The notes below the pieces were generated by a model. The model was not told the origin of the DNA. It searched no databases and saw nothing but the letters and a program-made list of their open reading frames with translations. This document shows positions 43,911-52,689 of a DNA stretch of 64,000 nucleotides, one piece after another (the stretch's first letter is position 1; each line of letters starts with the position of its first letter). A program made the translations under genes and the position numbers. This DNA comes from Caproicibacterium lactatifermentans. Lineage in GTDB: Bacteria > Bacillota > Clostridia > Oscillospirales > Acutalibacteraceae. The stretch lies in NCBI RefSeq assembly GCF_013315815.1, contig NZ_CP046051.1, positions 310,001 through 374,000 of the forward strand, read 5' to 3'.

Positions 43911-44933
43911 TTATAATGTACGGCCAAACAGCGGCGCAGCCTTTTTGATGCGTGCGGCCACATGGTCGAACTGGTCCGGTGTCAGGGACTGTGCACCGTC
44001 TGAGAGGGCCTTCTTCGGGTTGTTGTGTACTTCAATGATAAGACCGTCCGCACCGGCAGCTACGGCCGCCATAGCCAGCGGTTCCACCAGCCAGGAAATG
44101 CCGCCCGCGTGGCTGGGGTCCACGACAACCGGCAGGTGCGTCAGACGCTTTAGAATCGGCACAGCCGAAATGTCTAGTGTGTTGCGGGTGTAGGTTTCAT
44201 AGGTACGAATGCCCCGCTCACAGAGAATGACATTTTGGTTGCCTCCAGCCAGAATGTACTCGGCAGCCATCAGCAGTTCCTCAATGGTAGCGGAAAGACC
44301 GCGCTTCAGCAGGATCGGGGTCTGCAGGTGGCCAAGTTCCCGCAGCAGGTCAAAGTTCTGCATATTGCGTGCGCCCACCTGTATAATATCCACGCCCGCC
44401 TTGAGGAACAGGTCAATCTGCCGTACACTCATCAGTTCGGTGACAATGGGAAGGCCTGTTTCAGCTTTCGCTTCCTGCAGCAGCTCCAGTCCATCTTCCT
44501 TTAGGCCCTGAAATGCGTAAGGACTGGTGCGCGGTTTGTACGCGCCGCCGCGCAGGAATTGGGCACCACCCTGCTTGACACGACGGGCAATCTCCGTAAT
44601 CTGCGGTTTGGATTCCACACTGCATGGACCGGCAATCAAGGCAAGCTGTTTTCCACCGATGGAAAGCCCGCCCGGCAGGTGAATAACGGTGTCATCCGGG
44701 TGAAATTTGCGGTTGGCCAGCTTGTACGGTTCCTGCACACGCTTGACGGAATCCACAATTTCGTTTGCACCGATGTTGTCAATATCAATCGCGGCGGTGT
44801 CCCCGATAAGGCCAAGCACGGTGCTTTGTGCGCCCACCCATGTATTGACGGATACACCGTAGGTTTCTTCTAGGTCCTTGATGAATTCCTCGCGCTGGCT
44901 GTCGGTGCAGCCGGGTTTTAAAACAATAATCAT
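43911..44933 (-). CDS. aroF: 3-deoxy-7-phosphoheptulonate (DAHP) synthase, type I beta
   Basis: The first step of the shikimate pathway joins PEP and erythrose 4-phosphate. The 340-residue protein has an N-terminal ferredoxin-like regulatory domain of about 70 residues (MIIVLKPGCTDSQREEFIKD). The barrel follows, with AGPCSVES near 115, FLRGGAYKPRTSPYAFQGL near 140 and DPSHAGG near 285. The extra N-terminal domain is the form regulated by Tyr or Phe in Thermotoga and other bacteria. The ATG at 44933 follows AGGAGGCGTGTTGAAA. It is the first large gene behind the Phe-rich leader. Confidence 0.96.
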   Translation of the reverse strand: MIIVLKPGCTDSQREEFIKDLEETYGVSVNTWVGAQSTVLGLIGDTAAIDIDNIGANEIVDSVKRVQEPYKLANRKFHPDDTVIHLPGGLSIGGKQLALIAGPCSVESKPQITEIARRVKQGGAQFLRGGAYKPRTSPYAFQGLKEDGLELLQEAKAETGLPIVTELMSVRQIDLFLKAGVDIIQVGARNMQNFDLLRELGHLQTPILLKRGLSATIEELLMAAEYILAGGNQNVILCERGIRTYETYTRNTLDISAVPILKRLTHLPVVVDPSHAGGISWLVEPLAMAAVAAGADGLIIEVHNNPKKALSDGAQSLTPDQFDHVAARIKKAAPLFGRTL

Positions 44934-44974
44934 TTTCAACACGCCTCCTAAAGCGAATTCTCTCCTGCGGCTAT

Positions 44975-45007
44975 AAAAAAAGACGGAGCTGCTTGCCAAC
45001 TCCGTCT
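44975..45007 (-). terminator. Attenuator terminator of the aro operon
   Basis: On the minus strand AGACGGAG pairs with CTCCGTCT around an 11-base loop, followed by at least six T. It lies 42 bases before the aroF start and 36 bases after the leader peptide stop, so it acts within the leader rather than at a gene end. Confidence 0.88.
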
Positions 45008-45043
45008 GAAGCCTGATAGGGATCGGTCCCTTTTTGAAAAATT

Positions 45044-45151
45044 TTAAAGGGAAAGCTTCTTCCAGAAATCTGCGCGCAGCAAAGTTTCCCGGGCAAAGAA
45101 ATGACCGGAAAAAGAAAAGCTGCTAAATCGATGTGCGCAGAAAACAGACAT
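45044..45151 (-). CDS. Phe-rich leader peptide of the aro operon (35 residues)
   Basis: A 35-codon frame between the aro promoter and the attenuator terminator. Its ATG (45151) is eight bases from a perfect AAAGGAG. The peptide begins MSVFCAHRF and has seven Phe (positions 4, 9, 12, 14, 18, 19, 29) and a Trp at 30, one residue in five being Phe. The codons for Phe29-Trp30-Lys-Lys (45055-45067) can pair with 45005-45012, which overlaps the 5' arm of the terminator. Ribosome stalling at the earlier Phe codons would therefore favour readthrough. This is inferred from sequence only. Confidence 0.8.
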   Translation of the reverse strand: MSVFCAHRFSSFSFSGHFFARETLLRADFWKKLSL

Positions 45152-45220
45152 TGCGAAAGCTCCTTTATGTATTGCGAAGTAAAAATATACGAAGCGGTTT
45201 GCATACGGCGGGCTTTTTTA

Positions 45221-45250
45221 ACTATAATACAGCGGACGTGGATTTGTCAA
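45221..45250 (-). promoter_or_regulatory. Promoter of the aro operon leader
   Basis: On the minus strand perfect TTGACA (45250-45245), an 18-base spacer and TATAGT (45226-45221). It lies 30 bases after the aroE-aroK stop, so the aroF operon has its own start even though aroE-aroK is upstream on the same strand. Confidence 0.8.
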
Positions 45251-45280
45251 TGCAGTTTTACTACTTTAAATACAAAAAGT

Positions 45281-46702
45281 CTATTCCTCATCCGAAAGGA
45301 CGGCATAAATCTGCTCGGCGGCGGTGCGGCTGTCCTCCGCGTGCACGGCAAAGTCGGCCGCGGCCTGATACAGCGGCATACGCTGGTCATACAGGCGGCG
45401 TGCCACGGCGTCTTTGTCCGGCCCCTCCAGCAGCGGGCGGGAGTGGTCGCCGGAAAGACGGTGAGCAATCACCTCATACGGCGGCTGCAGCAGCACAATC
45501 GTGCACGTTTCGCGCAAAATGCACGCGTTTAGGGGATTGGCAAGCACGCCGCCACCCGTGGCAATCACCAGCCCGGTCCGGCGTGACAGCGTTCGGCACA
45601 GTTCCGTTTCACGCTGACGGAACCACTTTTCCCCGTGTTCGGCGAACAGCTGAGAAACGGTGCGCCCTTCCTGTTTTTCAATCCAGCGGTCGGTATCCAC
45701 CAGCTGCCGTCCTGTGCGGGCAGCCAGCAGTTTGCCGACGGTGCTTTTGCCACAGCCCATGAAGCCGCACAGAACGATATTACCGAACTGCTGCCGCATG
45801 GCCTGCTCCGCTTCACCAATGATGGGCCGGACTTTTTCGGTGTCAAACCGGCAGGAGAACCAAAACTCTTCAGCGGCGGCGGCCTGCCACACCAGCATGC
45901 CCATACCGCTGGCGGCAGGCTTTCCCAAATCCCGCGCCATTTTCACAAGAATGGTCACGCCGGGGTTGTACACGGCATCAAAGACAGCTTTGCAGCGGGC
46001 AATGACCTCTCGGCTGACCGGACAGGTGCATAGGTTTGGGTACATTCCCGCACTGGTGCCATTGATGAGCAGGTCGTAAAACGTACGGTCCTGCGAAAGA
46101 CCCGCACTGTCCAGCACACGTACCGGCACACCGCTGTCCGCAGTGCTCAAACTTTGCAGAAATGCTGTTTCACGCGCGCCGCGCCGCGCTTTTTTGCAGG
46201 CAGCATCTGCGGCAGAATCGTTTTTGTCGGGCCGTTCGTCCGTGTGGCGGCGCATGAGGACAGTCAGACCGGTTACGTTTGGCGCACGAAGGACCTCGTT
46301 TGCCAGCACATGGGCGACACCGCCGCTGCCCAGCAGCAAAATCTGCCCCTGCAGCGGAATGCCCGCCGTTTTCAGCGCGCGGAGAAAGCCGATTCCATCC
46401 GTTGTGCAGCCAATGGTCTGTCCATCCCGTACAGCTACAGTGTTTACGCTGCCGAAGCGGGCCGCGTCACCCTCCAGCTGGTCCAGCAGCGGGAGAATGG
46501 CCTGTTTGTGCGGAATAGTCACATTGAAACCGGAAAGCTGCCGCAGTGTGCCAGTGAACTGTGCAGAAAGTTCCTGCGGGGGGATATCCAGCTTGGTATA
46601 GGTGCCATTTACGCCTGCCAGCGGAAAAAGCCGACGGTGAATAAACGGCGACATTGTGTGGCCGATGGGGTGACCGACCACGGCAAAATGCTTTTGCTGC
46701 AT
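45281..46702 (-). CDS. aroEK: Fused shikimate dehydrogenase-shikimate kinase
   Basis: One 473-residue chain carries two shikimate pathway steps. Residues 1 to about 295 are AroE: VVGHPIGHTMSPFIH, FNVTIPHKQAI with the catalytic Lys, the NADP loop LLLGSGGVAHVLANE, and a 30-residue polar insert near 155-185. Residues from about 303 are AroK: P-loop GFMGCGKST, DTDRWIEKQEGRTV, FRQRETEL, TGGGVL and the lid RPLLEG. All key motifs of both domains are present, so both activities are expected. The ATG at 46702 is seven bases from AGGAGG. It lies upstream of the aroF operon and may partly read into it. Confidence 0.95.
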   Translation of the reverse strand: MQQKHFAVVGHPIGHTMSPFIHRRLFPLAGVNGTYTKLDIPPQELSAQFTGTLRQLSGFNVTIPHKQAILPLLDQLEGDAARFGSVNTVAVRDGQTIGCTTDGIGFLRALKTAGIPLQGQILLLGSGGVAHVLANEVLRAPNVTGLTVLMRRHTDERPDKNDSAADAACKKARRGARETAFLQSLSTADSGVPVRVLDSAGLSQDRTFYDLLINGTSAGMYPNLCTCPVSREVIARCKAVFDAVYNPGVTILVKMARDLGKPAASGMGMLVWQAAAAEEFWFSCRFDTEKVRPIIGEAEQAMRQQFGNIVLCGFMGCGKSTVGKLLAARTGRQLVDTDRWIEKQEGRTVSQLFAEHGEKWFRQRETELCRTLSRRTGLVIATGGGVLANPLNACILRETCTIVLLQPPYEVIAHRLSGDHSRPLLEGPDKDAVARRLYDQRMPLYQAAADFAVHAEDSRTAAEQIYAVLSDEE

Positions 46703-46760
46703 CACATTTCCTCCTATACAAAATATTTACAAGAATAAAAATAAAAATTTGAGAAAGATA

Positions 46761-46789
46761 TTGACAAAGGCGAATGATGCTAATAGTAT
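46761..46789 (+). promoter_or_regulatory. Promoter of acpP
   Basis: Perfect TTGACA (46761-46766), a 17-base spacer and a weak TAGTAT (46784-46789). A better TATGAT at 46787 would need a 20-base spacer. Confidence 0.6.
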
Positions 46790-46895
46790 GATGGATAGAA
46801 AAAAATCAATCCTGCGGCACTGTTCCGGTTTTTAAGCCCATTATACCCAGACCGGAACGGTTTGTCTATAACGGAAAGCTAAGGGAGGGAAACCA

Positions 46896-47123
46896 ATGGT
46901 ACTGGAAAAGGTCAAGCACATCCTTGCCGAGCAGTTTGATGTGGAGGAGGACAATATTACAGCCGACACAAACATTGCCGACGACCTGGGAGCCGATTCG
47001 CTGGATGTTGTGGATTTACTGATGTCCCTGGAAGATGAGTTCGATGTGGAGATTCCGGATGAAGAAATCGAGAATCTGAAAACAGTGGGCGATGTGGTCA
47101 ATTATTTGGAAGAGCACATGTAA
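46896..47123 (+). CDS. acpP: Acyl carrier protein
   Basis: ACP carries growing acyl chains on a phosphopantetheine arm attached to Ser in the GADSLDVVDLLM motif, near residue 37. The 75-residue acidic helical protein is of normal length. The start follows AAGGGAGGGAAACC. No fab genes are adjacent. It has its own promoter and terminator. Confidence 0.96.
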   Translation: MVLEKVKHILAEQFDVEEDNITADTNIADDLGADSLDVVDLLMSLEDEFDVEIPDEEIENLKTVGDVVNYLEEHM

Positions 47124-47134
47124 AAAGTCTGCGG

Positions 47135-47167
47135 AAGCCGCTGCCCTGCCGGGCGGGGGCTTTTTTT
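47135..47167 (+). terminator. Terminator after acpP
   Basis: AAGCC/GGCTT with an inner CTGCCC/GGGCGG pairing and a seven-base T-run. Confidence 0.75.
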
Positions 47168-47191
47168 GTACCTGCGGCGGGGAAGTATCGG

Positions 47192-47220
47192 TTGCAATCC
47201 TACCTTTTTTTCACTATAAT
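47192..47220 (+). promoter_or_regulatory. Promoter of proS
   Basis: TTGCAA (47192-47197), a 17-base spacer and perfect TATAAT (47215-47220). The 120-base leader to proS has no T-box sequence. Confidence 0.8.
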
Positions 47221-47340
47221 AGATTCATTCGGCCTGACCTTTTTCTGCCGTGCAGGCAGGTGGGTGTGGGCCTTTTCTTTCCGGCCCTGCGGCAGGTCCG
47301 GAAACAGGACTGATAAATCCCAAGCGAAGGAGAAAAATAA

Positions 47341-48783
47341 ATGGCACAGCAGAAAAAACTGGTAGAAGAAATTACGCCGATGGAAGAAGACTTTGCCCGC
47401 TGGTATACAGATGTGGTAAAAAAAGCGGAACTTATGGATTACAGCAGCGTGAAAGGTTGCATGATTATAGAGCCGTATGGCTATGCAATCTGGGAAAACA
47501 TGCAGGAAATCCTGGACGAGCGCTTTAAGGAACTGGGGCACGTTAACGTATGTATGCCGCTGCTGATTCCGGAAAGCTTGCTCAACAAGGAAAAAGAGCA
47601 TGTCGAGGGCTTTGCGCCGGAGGTTGCGTGGGTAACACAGGGCGGCAACGACAAGCTGGAGGAGCGCCTGTGCATTCGCCCAACCAGTGAAACACTGTTC
47701 TGTGAGCACTACAAAAAGATTATTCATTCCTGGCGTGACCTGCCGAAGCTTTACAATCAGTGGTGCAACGTGGTTCGCTGGGAAAAGACGACACGTCCGT
47801 TCCTGCGTACCAGTGAATTCCTTTGGCAGGAGGGACACACCATGCATGCCACAGCGGAAGAGGCAAAGGCCGAAACACTGCGCATGCTGGATGTTTATAC
47901 AGAGTTCTTTGAAAAAGTGCTGGCCATACCGGTGCTGCGCGGCCGCAAGACCGAAAGCGAGAAGTTCGCGGGCGCTGAAGCTACCTATACTGTGGAGGCC
48001 ATGATGCACAACGGCGTGGCCTTGCAGGGCGGTACCAGCCATTATTTCGGCGATGGCTTTGCCAAAAACTTTGGAATTACCTTTACGGATAAAAACAATC
48101 AGCTGCAAACACCGTTTCAGACAAGCTGGGGCGTTTCTACCCGCATGATTGGCGGCATCATTATGACACACGGCGACGACAGCGGGCTGGTCCTACCGCC
48201 GGCGGTTGCGCCGATTCAGGTCGTCATCGTTCCAGTTGCGCAGCACAAGCCCGGCGTACTGGACAAGGCAAACGAACTGTTTGAGCAGCTGAAGGCGGCC
48301 GGTCTGCGCGTTAAGCTGGATGACAGTGAGCAGTCCCCGGGCTGGAAGTTTGCCCAGTATGAGATGATGGGTGTGCCTCTGCGTCTGGAAATTGGGCCGA
48401 AGGATATTGCTAAGGAGCAGTGCGTACTGGTACGCCGTCCGGATCGCAACAAGTCTTTTGTGCCGCTTGATGGTCTTGCTGACGCCGTAAAGGCAGAGCT
48501 GCAGAAAGTACACGATATTCTGTATGACAACGCGGCAAAGAACCTGCAGGCTCGTACCAGCATTGCCCGCACGCACGAGGAGTTCCTCGACATCGCGGCG
48601 AACCGTCCCGGCTTTATCAAGGCTATGTGGTGCGGCGACCCTGCCTGCGAGGAAAAGCTGAAGCAGGAGACCGGCGGCGTGAAGTCCCGCTGCATCCCGT
48701 TTGAGGAAGAGAACCTCGCCGATACCTGTGTCTGCTGCGGCAAGCCTGCCAAGCATATGGTATACTGGGGCCGTCAATACTAA
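47341..48783 (+). CDS. proS: Prolyl-tRNA synthetase, archaeal/eukaryal type
   Basis: A 480-residue class II synthetase that charges tRNA-Pro. The length and the C-terminal zinc-like end ([20 protein letters not shown] and [18 protein letters not shown]) mark the shorter ProS type without the bacterial editing insertion. Motif 2 is [22 protein letters not shown] and motif 3 contains [17 protein letters not shown]. This type occurs in many Clostridia. It starts after AGCGAAGGAG and is monocistronic by position. Confidence 0.96.
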   Translation: MAQQKKLVEEITPMEEDFARWYTDVVKKAELMDYSSVKGCMIIEPYGYAIWENMQEILDERFKELGHVNVCMPLLIPESLLNKEKEHVEGFAPEVAWVTQGGNDKLEERLCIRPTSETLFCEHYKKIIHSWRDLPKLYNQWCNVVRWEKTTRPFLRTSEFLWQEGHTMHATAEEAKAETLRMLDVYTEFFEKVLAIPVLRGRKTESEKFAGAEATYTVEAMMHNGVALQGGTSHYFGDGFAKNFGITFTDKNNQLQTPFQTSWGVSTRMIGGIIMTHGDDSGLVLPPAVAPIQVVIVPVAQHKPGVLDKANELFEQLKAAGLRVKLDDSEQSPGWKFAQYEMMGVPLRLEIGPKDIAKEQCVLVRRPDRNKSFVPLDGLADAVKAELQKVHDILYDNAAKNLQARTSIARTHEEFLDIAANRPGFIKAMWCGDPACEEKLKQETGGVKSRCIPFEEENLADTCVCCGKPAKHMVYWGRQY

Positions 48784-48894
48784 GATACGGTACAGATTAT
48801 TTTGTATATAATAGAGTAGACAGACAATCATAAGCAGATATGCGGGCACCAGTTTTCGGCTGGTGCCAAAACGGCTCTGCCGGAAAGGAGAACC

Positions 48895-49179
48895 ATGAAG
48901 GCTTCCACTTTACTGAAGATTTGTGCGGCGGCCGGTGCTGCCGCTGTAGGCGCGGCGCTGTATGATGTGTACGGCAAAAGCACCGGCGTTATGCTGACCG
49001 GCGCGGGATACGCCGGCATTCTCTCCAAAGATGACAAACCGGCAGCGGCCTTTGCCTGTACCGGTATGCGCCCACATAAGATCGCTAGGCTGACAGCCCG
49101 TACCTGCGGATGGGTATGTGCGGCCAGCGCGAAAAAAGCTTTGCAGCAAAAACGGAAGGAGGCGGCTCGGCACGGATGA
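48895..49179 (+). CDS. Small Ala-rich protein, unknown function
   Basis: A 94-residue protein I do not recognise. The first 22 residues are hydrophobic (LLKICAAAGAAAVGAALYDV) and the rest is basic, with CGWVCAASAKKALQQKRKEA at the end, so it may be a small membrane-associated protein. The start follows AAAGGAGAACC, and a hairpin (GGCACCAG/CTGGTGCC, 48845-48867) lies just before it. A TATAAT at 48807 is the likely -10 box. Its stop overlaps the start of the glycosyltransferase. Confidence 0.6.
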   Translation: MKASTLLKICAAAGAAAVGAALYDVYGKSTGVMLTGAGYAGILSKDDKPAAAFACTGMRPHKIARLTARTCGWVCAASAKKALQQKRKEAARHG

Positions 49180-50192
49180 TGAACTTTTTGTACGGTACAA
49201 ATGCCGGATACTGTGAACAGACAGCGGTTTCAATGCGCTCGGTGTTCGAGAATAACCAGAACGATGCCATTTGTGTTTATTTGCTGTGTGAGAAAGTGCC
49301 GGAAGCACTGCGGCGTAAAATGTGCAGTGTGGCGGACGACTTTACCAACGCCCAAATCATCTGTATGGACCCGGAACCTTACATTGCGCCCATGCTGCAG
49401 GAATACCGCCTGCCTCGGTGGCGCGGCAGCAGCGTGCAATACATTTACGCCTGCCTGTGTGATGCGTTTCCAACGCTGGACCGCATTCTTTGGCTGGATG
49501 GTGACGTTGTCTGCTGTGCACCGCTGCGTCCTCTGTGGGAAACACAGATGGGGGACAGATGCGTGGCGGCATCGCTGGACTGCACACCGTTTCTTGCGCT
49601 GTATGTGGACAGGGTGTTCTATAATACGCCATTCTATTTCAATGCGGGTGTCCTGCTGTTTGACCTTGCGAACTGCCGCCGTCATGAGCTGCAGCAGCGA
49701 TGCCGCAGCATTCTGCGCGGATATGGGGAACGCTTGCAGTACTGTGACCAGTCCATGCTGAACCTTGCGCTGCCGCCGAAGCTGGTGCACCGGCTGGACA
49801 TGCGCTGGAATTACCCGGCTGGCGTACCGCGCCTTTCTATGAACTGTGTTTCAGCGCGCAGCACCAGTGAAAAGCCAACGTTTACCCTGCGGGAACTGGA
49901 CGATACGCTGGCGGATGTGCGGCTGGTTCACTACATTGGCGGTTCACTGCCAACCAAGCCGTGGTATCGGGAATATGCTTCTCCCTTCAAGCCGGATTAC
50001 CTGAAGTACCGTGCCCACACGCCATGGAAGGATGAGCCGCTGAAACCGTGGCCCAGAAAGACACTGAAGGATTCCTTTGTCACCGGATTTTCCCGCACAT
50101 GGGACACACCCCTGATGGGCGGCCTGTCCAGTATTTATCAGTACCTGCATGGCTGGGGACCGCGTATTCAGCACAGTCTGAAAAAGATGTAA
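49176..50192 (+). CDS. GT8 family glycosyltransferase
   Basis: A 338-residue retaining glycosyltransferase of the LgtC/glycogenin-like GT8 fold. Near the N-terminus is FLYGTNAGYCEQTAVSMRSV, the nucleotide-sugar region, and the metal-binding DxD reads ILWLDGDVV near residue 105. FNAGVLLFDL and CDQSMLNLAL follow, and HYIGGSLPTKPW is the late His/Gly motif. It probably uses UDP-glucose or UDP-galactose on cell-surface glycan. The acceptor is unknown. The ATG at 49176 overlaps the preceding stop (ATGA). The AGGAGG site is 13 bases upstream. Confidence 0.9.
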   Translation: MMNFLYGTNAGYCEQTAVSMRSVFENNQNDAICVYLLCEKVPEALRRKMCSVADDFTNAQIICMDPEPYIAPMLQEYRLPRWRGSSVQYIYACLCDAFPTLDRILWLDGDVVCCAPLRPLWETQMGDRCVAASLDCTPFLALYVDRVFYNTPFYFNAGVLLFDLANCRRHELQQRCRSILRGYGERLQYCDQSMLNLALPPKLVHRLDMRWNYPAGVPRLSMNCVSARSTSEKPTFTLRELDDTLADVRLVHYIGGSLPTKPWYREYASPFKPDYLKYRAHTPWKDEPLKPWPRKTLKDSFVTGFSRTWDTPLMGGLSSIYQYLHGWGPRIQHSLKKM

Positions 50193-50534
50193 AAAACTGA
50201 AAATAAAGCTTGCATTCTCTGCCCCTTTATGATACTATAATTGAGTACGACTGCGACAGATATGCGTTGAAGCGGGAGGTTGCGGCCCTTATGCGGCCGG
50301 TTTTTCCGTGGAGTATGTCCGATTTTAAACCGGGCGAGAGAGAATCATGGGCAGCAGGTTTCCCCACAGTGGGAAACAGGTTTGTTCGGGCTTTTTTTGC
50401 TGACACCCGGGTCCCCCACTTTCGTGGGAGATCCGGTTTTTCGTTGGGTCAGGAAGAAACACCCGGCACAGTGTTTACAAAAAAGCACCTGCGGCCAGGA
50501 TCTGTCCGCCAATTTTACAAGGAGGCGATCCAAA
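50193..50534 (+). promoter_or_regulatory. Leader of the S10 ribosomal protein operon
   Basis: This 342-base gap has a TATAAT at 50236-50241 as the likely -10 box and then about 290 bases of structured leader. Visible parts are TTTCCC-CACAGT-GGGAAA (50369-50386), a T-run at 50391-50397, and a long stem TGACaCCC..GGGTCA enclosing CCCCCAC-TTTC-GTGGG (50400-50452). The GGAGG of rpsJ is at 50521. Ribosomal protein feedback or attenuation is plausible. I could not match it to a named leader class, and no coding frame in it is convincing. Confidence 0.55.
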
Positions 50535-50846
50535 GTGGCAGTCAAAGAAAAAATGAGGATCCGTATTAAAGGATATGACCATCAGCTGGTTGACCAGTCC
50601 GCCGAAAAAATCGTGCAGACTGCAAAGCGCACTGGTGCCCGCGTAAGCGGCCCTGTCCCGCTGCCGACCGAGAAGCAGATTATCACCATCCTGCGCGCTG
50701 TTCATAAGTACAAGGACAGCCGTGAACAGTTCGAGATGCGCACACATAAGCGCCTAATCGACATCCTCAGACCGTCCAACACCACCGTTGAGGCTCTAAT
50801 GGGCCTTGAGCTCCCCGCCGGCGTTGAGATTGAAATCAAACTGTAA
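50535..50846 (+). CDS. rpsJ: 30S ribosomal protein S10
   Basis: The first gene of the S10 operon. S10 is part of the 30S head and also a NusB/NusG partner in antitermination. The 103-residue protein contains [20 protein letters not shown] and ends with the conserved [11 protein letters not shown]. The GTG at 50535 is nine bases from GGAGG and is preferred to the ATG at 50553. Confidence 0.97.
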   Translation: MAVKEKMRIRIKGYDHQLVDQSAEKIVQTAKRTGARVSGPVPLPTEKQIITILRAVHKYKDSREQFEMRTHKRLIDILRPSNTTVEALMGLELPAGVEIEIKL

Positions 50847-50966
50847 GGCTTTACCTTATAAGTGGAAGACTCTCAACCAACCGGGCAGTCCCGAAAGGGG
50901 CTGCGTGCGGCCGAGGTCACGTTGGCATTTTGGCCAACCAATAACCTGCATAGGAGGAAACAACAA

Positions 50967-51608
50967 ATGCAAAAAGGAATCATCGGCAAGAAGATTGGCA
51001 TGACGCAAATCTTCGACGCAAAGGGAAATGTCATTCCGGTCACTGTCATTGAGGCCGGCCCCTGCGCGGTGACACAGAAAAAGACCGTTGAAAACGACGG
51101 CTACGACAGTGTTCAGCTGGGCTTCGGTGAGCTGAAAACCTGCCGCATGAACAAACCCATGAAGGGCCACTTCGACAAGGGCGACGTTGCCCCCAAGAAG
51201 ACACTGCGTGAGTTCCGCCTAGACGATACCTCTGCTTTAAAAGTCGGCGACATCGTAAAGGCAGATACCTTCGCAGAGGGTGATCGTGTGGATGTACAGG
51301 GCACCAGCAAAGGTAAAGGCTGGGCCGGCGTGGTAAAGCGCTGGAACTTCGGCCGCCTGAAAGAATCCCACGGTACCGGTCCAGTCGCTCGTATGGGCGG
51401 CTCCACAGGCTGCTGTTCTGATCCGTCCCGTGTTTTCCCGGGCAAGAAGCGTTCCGGCCATTTGGGCGCTGTTACCACGACCGTGCTGAACCTGACTGTT
51501 GCCAAGGTCGACGCGGAAAACAACCTCATCGCTATCAAGGGCGCTGTGCCCGGCCCCAACGGCGGCACCGTCTGCATCCGTGACAGCGTCAAAGTGAAGA
51601 AAGCTTAA
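50967..51608 (+). CDS. rplC: 50S ribosomal protein L3
   Basis: L3 reaches the peptidyl-transferase centre and starts 50S assembly. The 213-residue protein opens [20 protein letters not shown] and has the central [20 protein letters not shown] loop. The ATG at 50967 follows AGGAGGAAACAAC. A frame upstream reads into the 120-base gap after rpsJ, which instead contains hairpins (GTTGGC/GCCAAC-like at 50929-50941) that might be regulatory. Confidence 0.97.
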   Translation: MQKGIIGKKIGMTQIFDAKGNVIPVTVIEAGPCAVTQKKTVENDGYDSVQLGFGELKTCRMNKPMKGHFDKGDVAPKKTLREFRLDDTSALKVGDIVKADTFAEGDRVDVQGTSKGKGWAGVVKRWNFGRLKESHGTGPVARMGGSTGCCSDPSRVFPGKKRSGHLGAVTTTVLNLTVAKVDAENNLIAIKGAVPGPNGGTVCIRDSVKVKKA

Positions 51609-51625
51609 GGGAAGGAGGAACCGCA

Positions 51626-52249
51626 ATGCCTAAGATTACAGTAAAAGATATGACCGGTAAAGAGGTCGGTACACTCGACCTTTCCGAGGCCGTTTTCGGT
51701 ATCGAACCCAACGTCAGTGTTATGCATGACGTGGTGAAGAACCAGCTCGCCAACCGCCGCCAGGGTACACAGAGTGCCCTGACACGCAGCGAGGTTTCCG
51801 GCGGCGGCAAAAAGCCGTGGCGCCAGAAGGGCACAGGCCATGCACGTCAGGGCTCCACGCGGGCTCCCCAGTGGACTCACGGCGGCATCGTCTTTGCACC
51901 AAAGCCGCGCGACTACAGCTACACGCTGAACAAGAAAGTCCGCCGCTTGGCCATGAAGTCTGCCCTTTCCAGCAAAGTGAAGGATGACCAGATGATCGTT
52001 CTGGACAGCCTTCCGCTGGAAACTTATCGGACCAAGACCGTAGCTGACATGCTGAAGGCGTTGGGCGCTGACAAGCATGTGCTGCTGGTCCTGCCGGAGA
52101 ATGACAAGACCGTCATCGCTTCCGCCCGCAACATCCCCGGCGTGAAGACCGCCCTGACCAACACCCTCAATGTTTACGACATCCTCAACGCTGACAAGTT
52201 CATCATTGTAAAGGACGCCGTAGCCCAGATCGAGGAGGTATACGCATAA
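51626..52249 (+). CDS. rplD: 50S ribosomal protein L4
   Basis: L4 lines the exit tunnel. The 207-residue protein has the conserved tunnel loop [20 protein letters not shown], then [21 protein letters not shown]. In proteobacteria L4 represses its own operon. Whether it does so here is not visible. It overlaps rplW by one base. Confidence 0.97.
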   Translation: MPKITVKDMTGKEVGTLDLSEAVFGIEPNVSVMHDVVKNQLANRRQGTQSALTRSEVSGGGKKPWRQKGTGHARQGSTRAPQWTHGGIVFAPKPRDYSYTLNKKVRRLAMKSALSSKVKDDQMIVLDSLPLETYRTKTVADMLKALGADKHVLLVLPENDKTVIASARNIPGVKTALTNTLNVYDILNADKFIIVKDAVAQIEEVYA

Positions 52250-52539
52250 TGACTGCACATGAGATTATTCTGCGCCCGGTCATTTCCGAAAAGGCAATGA
52301 GCGGCGTCGCAAATAAAGCTTATACGTTCCAGGTCGCACCCCGTGCAACCAAGCTGGACATTAAAAACGCTGTCGAGGAACTCTTCGGCGTTAAGGTGCG
52401 CAAAGTGAACACCCTGCACGTCCGCGGCCATCTGCGCCGCCAGGGCCGCAACCAGGGTTACACCCCTGCCTGGAAGAAAGCCATCGTTTCTTTGACGGAA
52501 GACAGCAAATCCATCGAGTTCTTCGACGGCATGCTGTAA
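52249..52539 (+). CDS. rplW: 50S ribosomal protein L23
   Basis: L23 sits at the tunnel exit and docks trigger factor and SRP. The 96-residue protein has ILRPVISEKAM, FQVAPRATKLDIKNAVEELF and the KVRKVNT basic patch. The ATG overlaps the rplD stop (TAATG), which points to coupled translation. A 150-base gap follows with short hairpins only. Confidence 0.97.
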   Translation: MTAHEIILRPVISEKAMSGVANKAYTFQVAPRATKLDIKNAVEELFGVKVRKVNTLHVRGHLRRQGRNQGYTPAWKKAIVSLTEDSKSIEFFDGML

Positions 52540-52689
52540 ACCGAAAGATAAAGAAAGACCGGCTTTTCCGGCAACGTATGGGGGCAGGCTTCGGTCTGCG
52601 CGGTAGCCCCGCAAAAGGCACCGCTTTCTGTATCTGTTAAAATGCGGAACACCCCGCAAAGCCAAGTTTAAGGAGCGTGAAATCAGAGA

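Noticed and set aside
47221..47340. Possible T-box before proS
   Set aside because: The T-box sequence GGTGG(N)ACC and a following terminator were not found in the 120-base leader.
47250..47528. Plus-strand frame overlapping the proS start
   Set aside because: Out of frame with proS and without a ribosome binding site. The proS frame has all synthetase motifs.
50210..50569. Frame reading through the S10 leader into rpsJ
   Set aside because: It is out of frame with rpsJ, lacks a ribosome binding site, and covers the structured leader.
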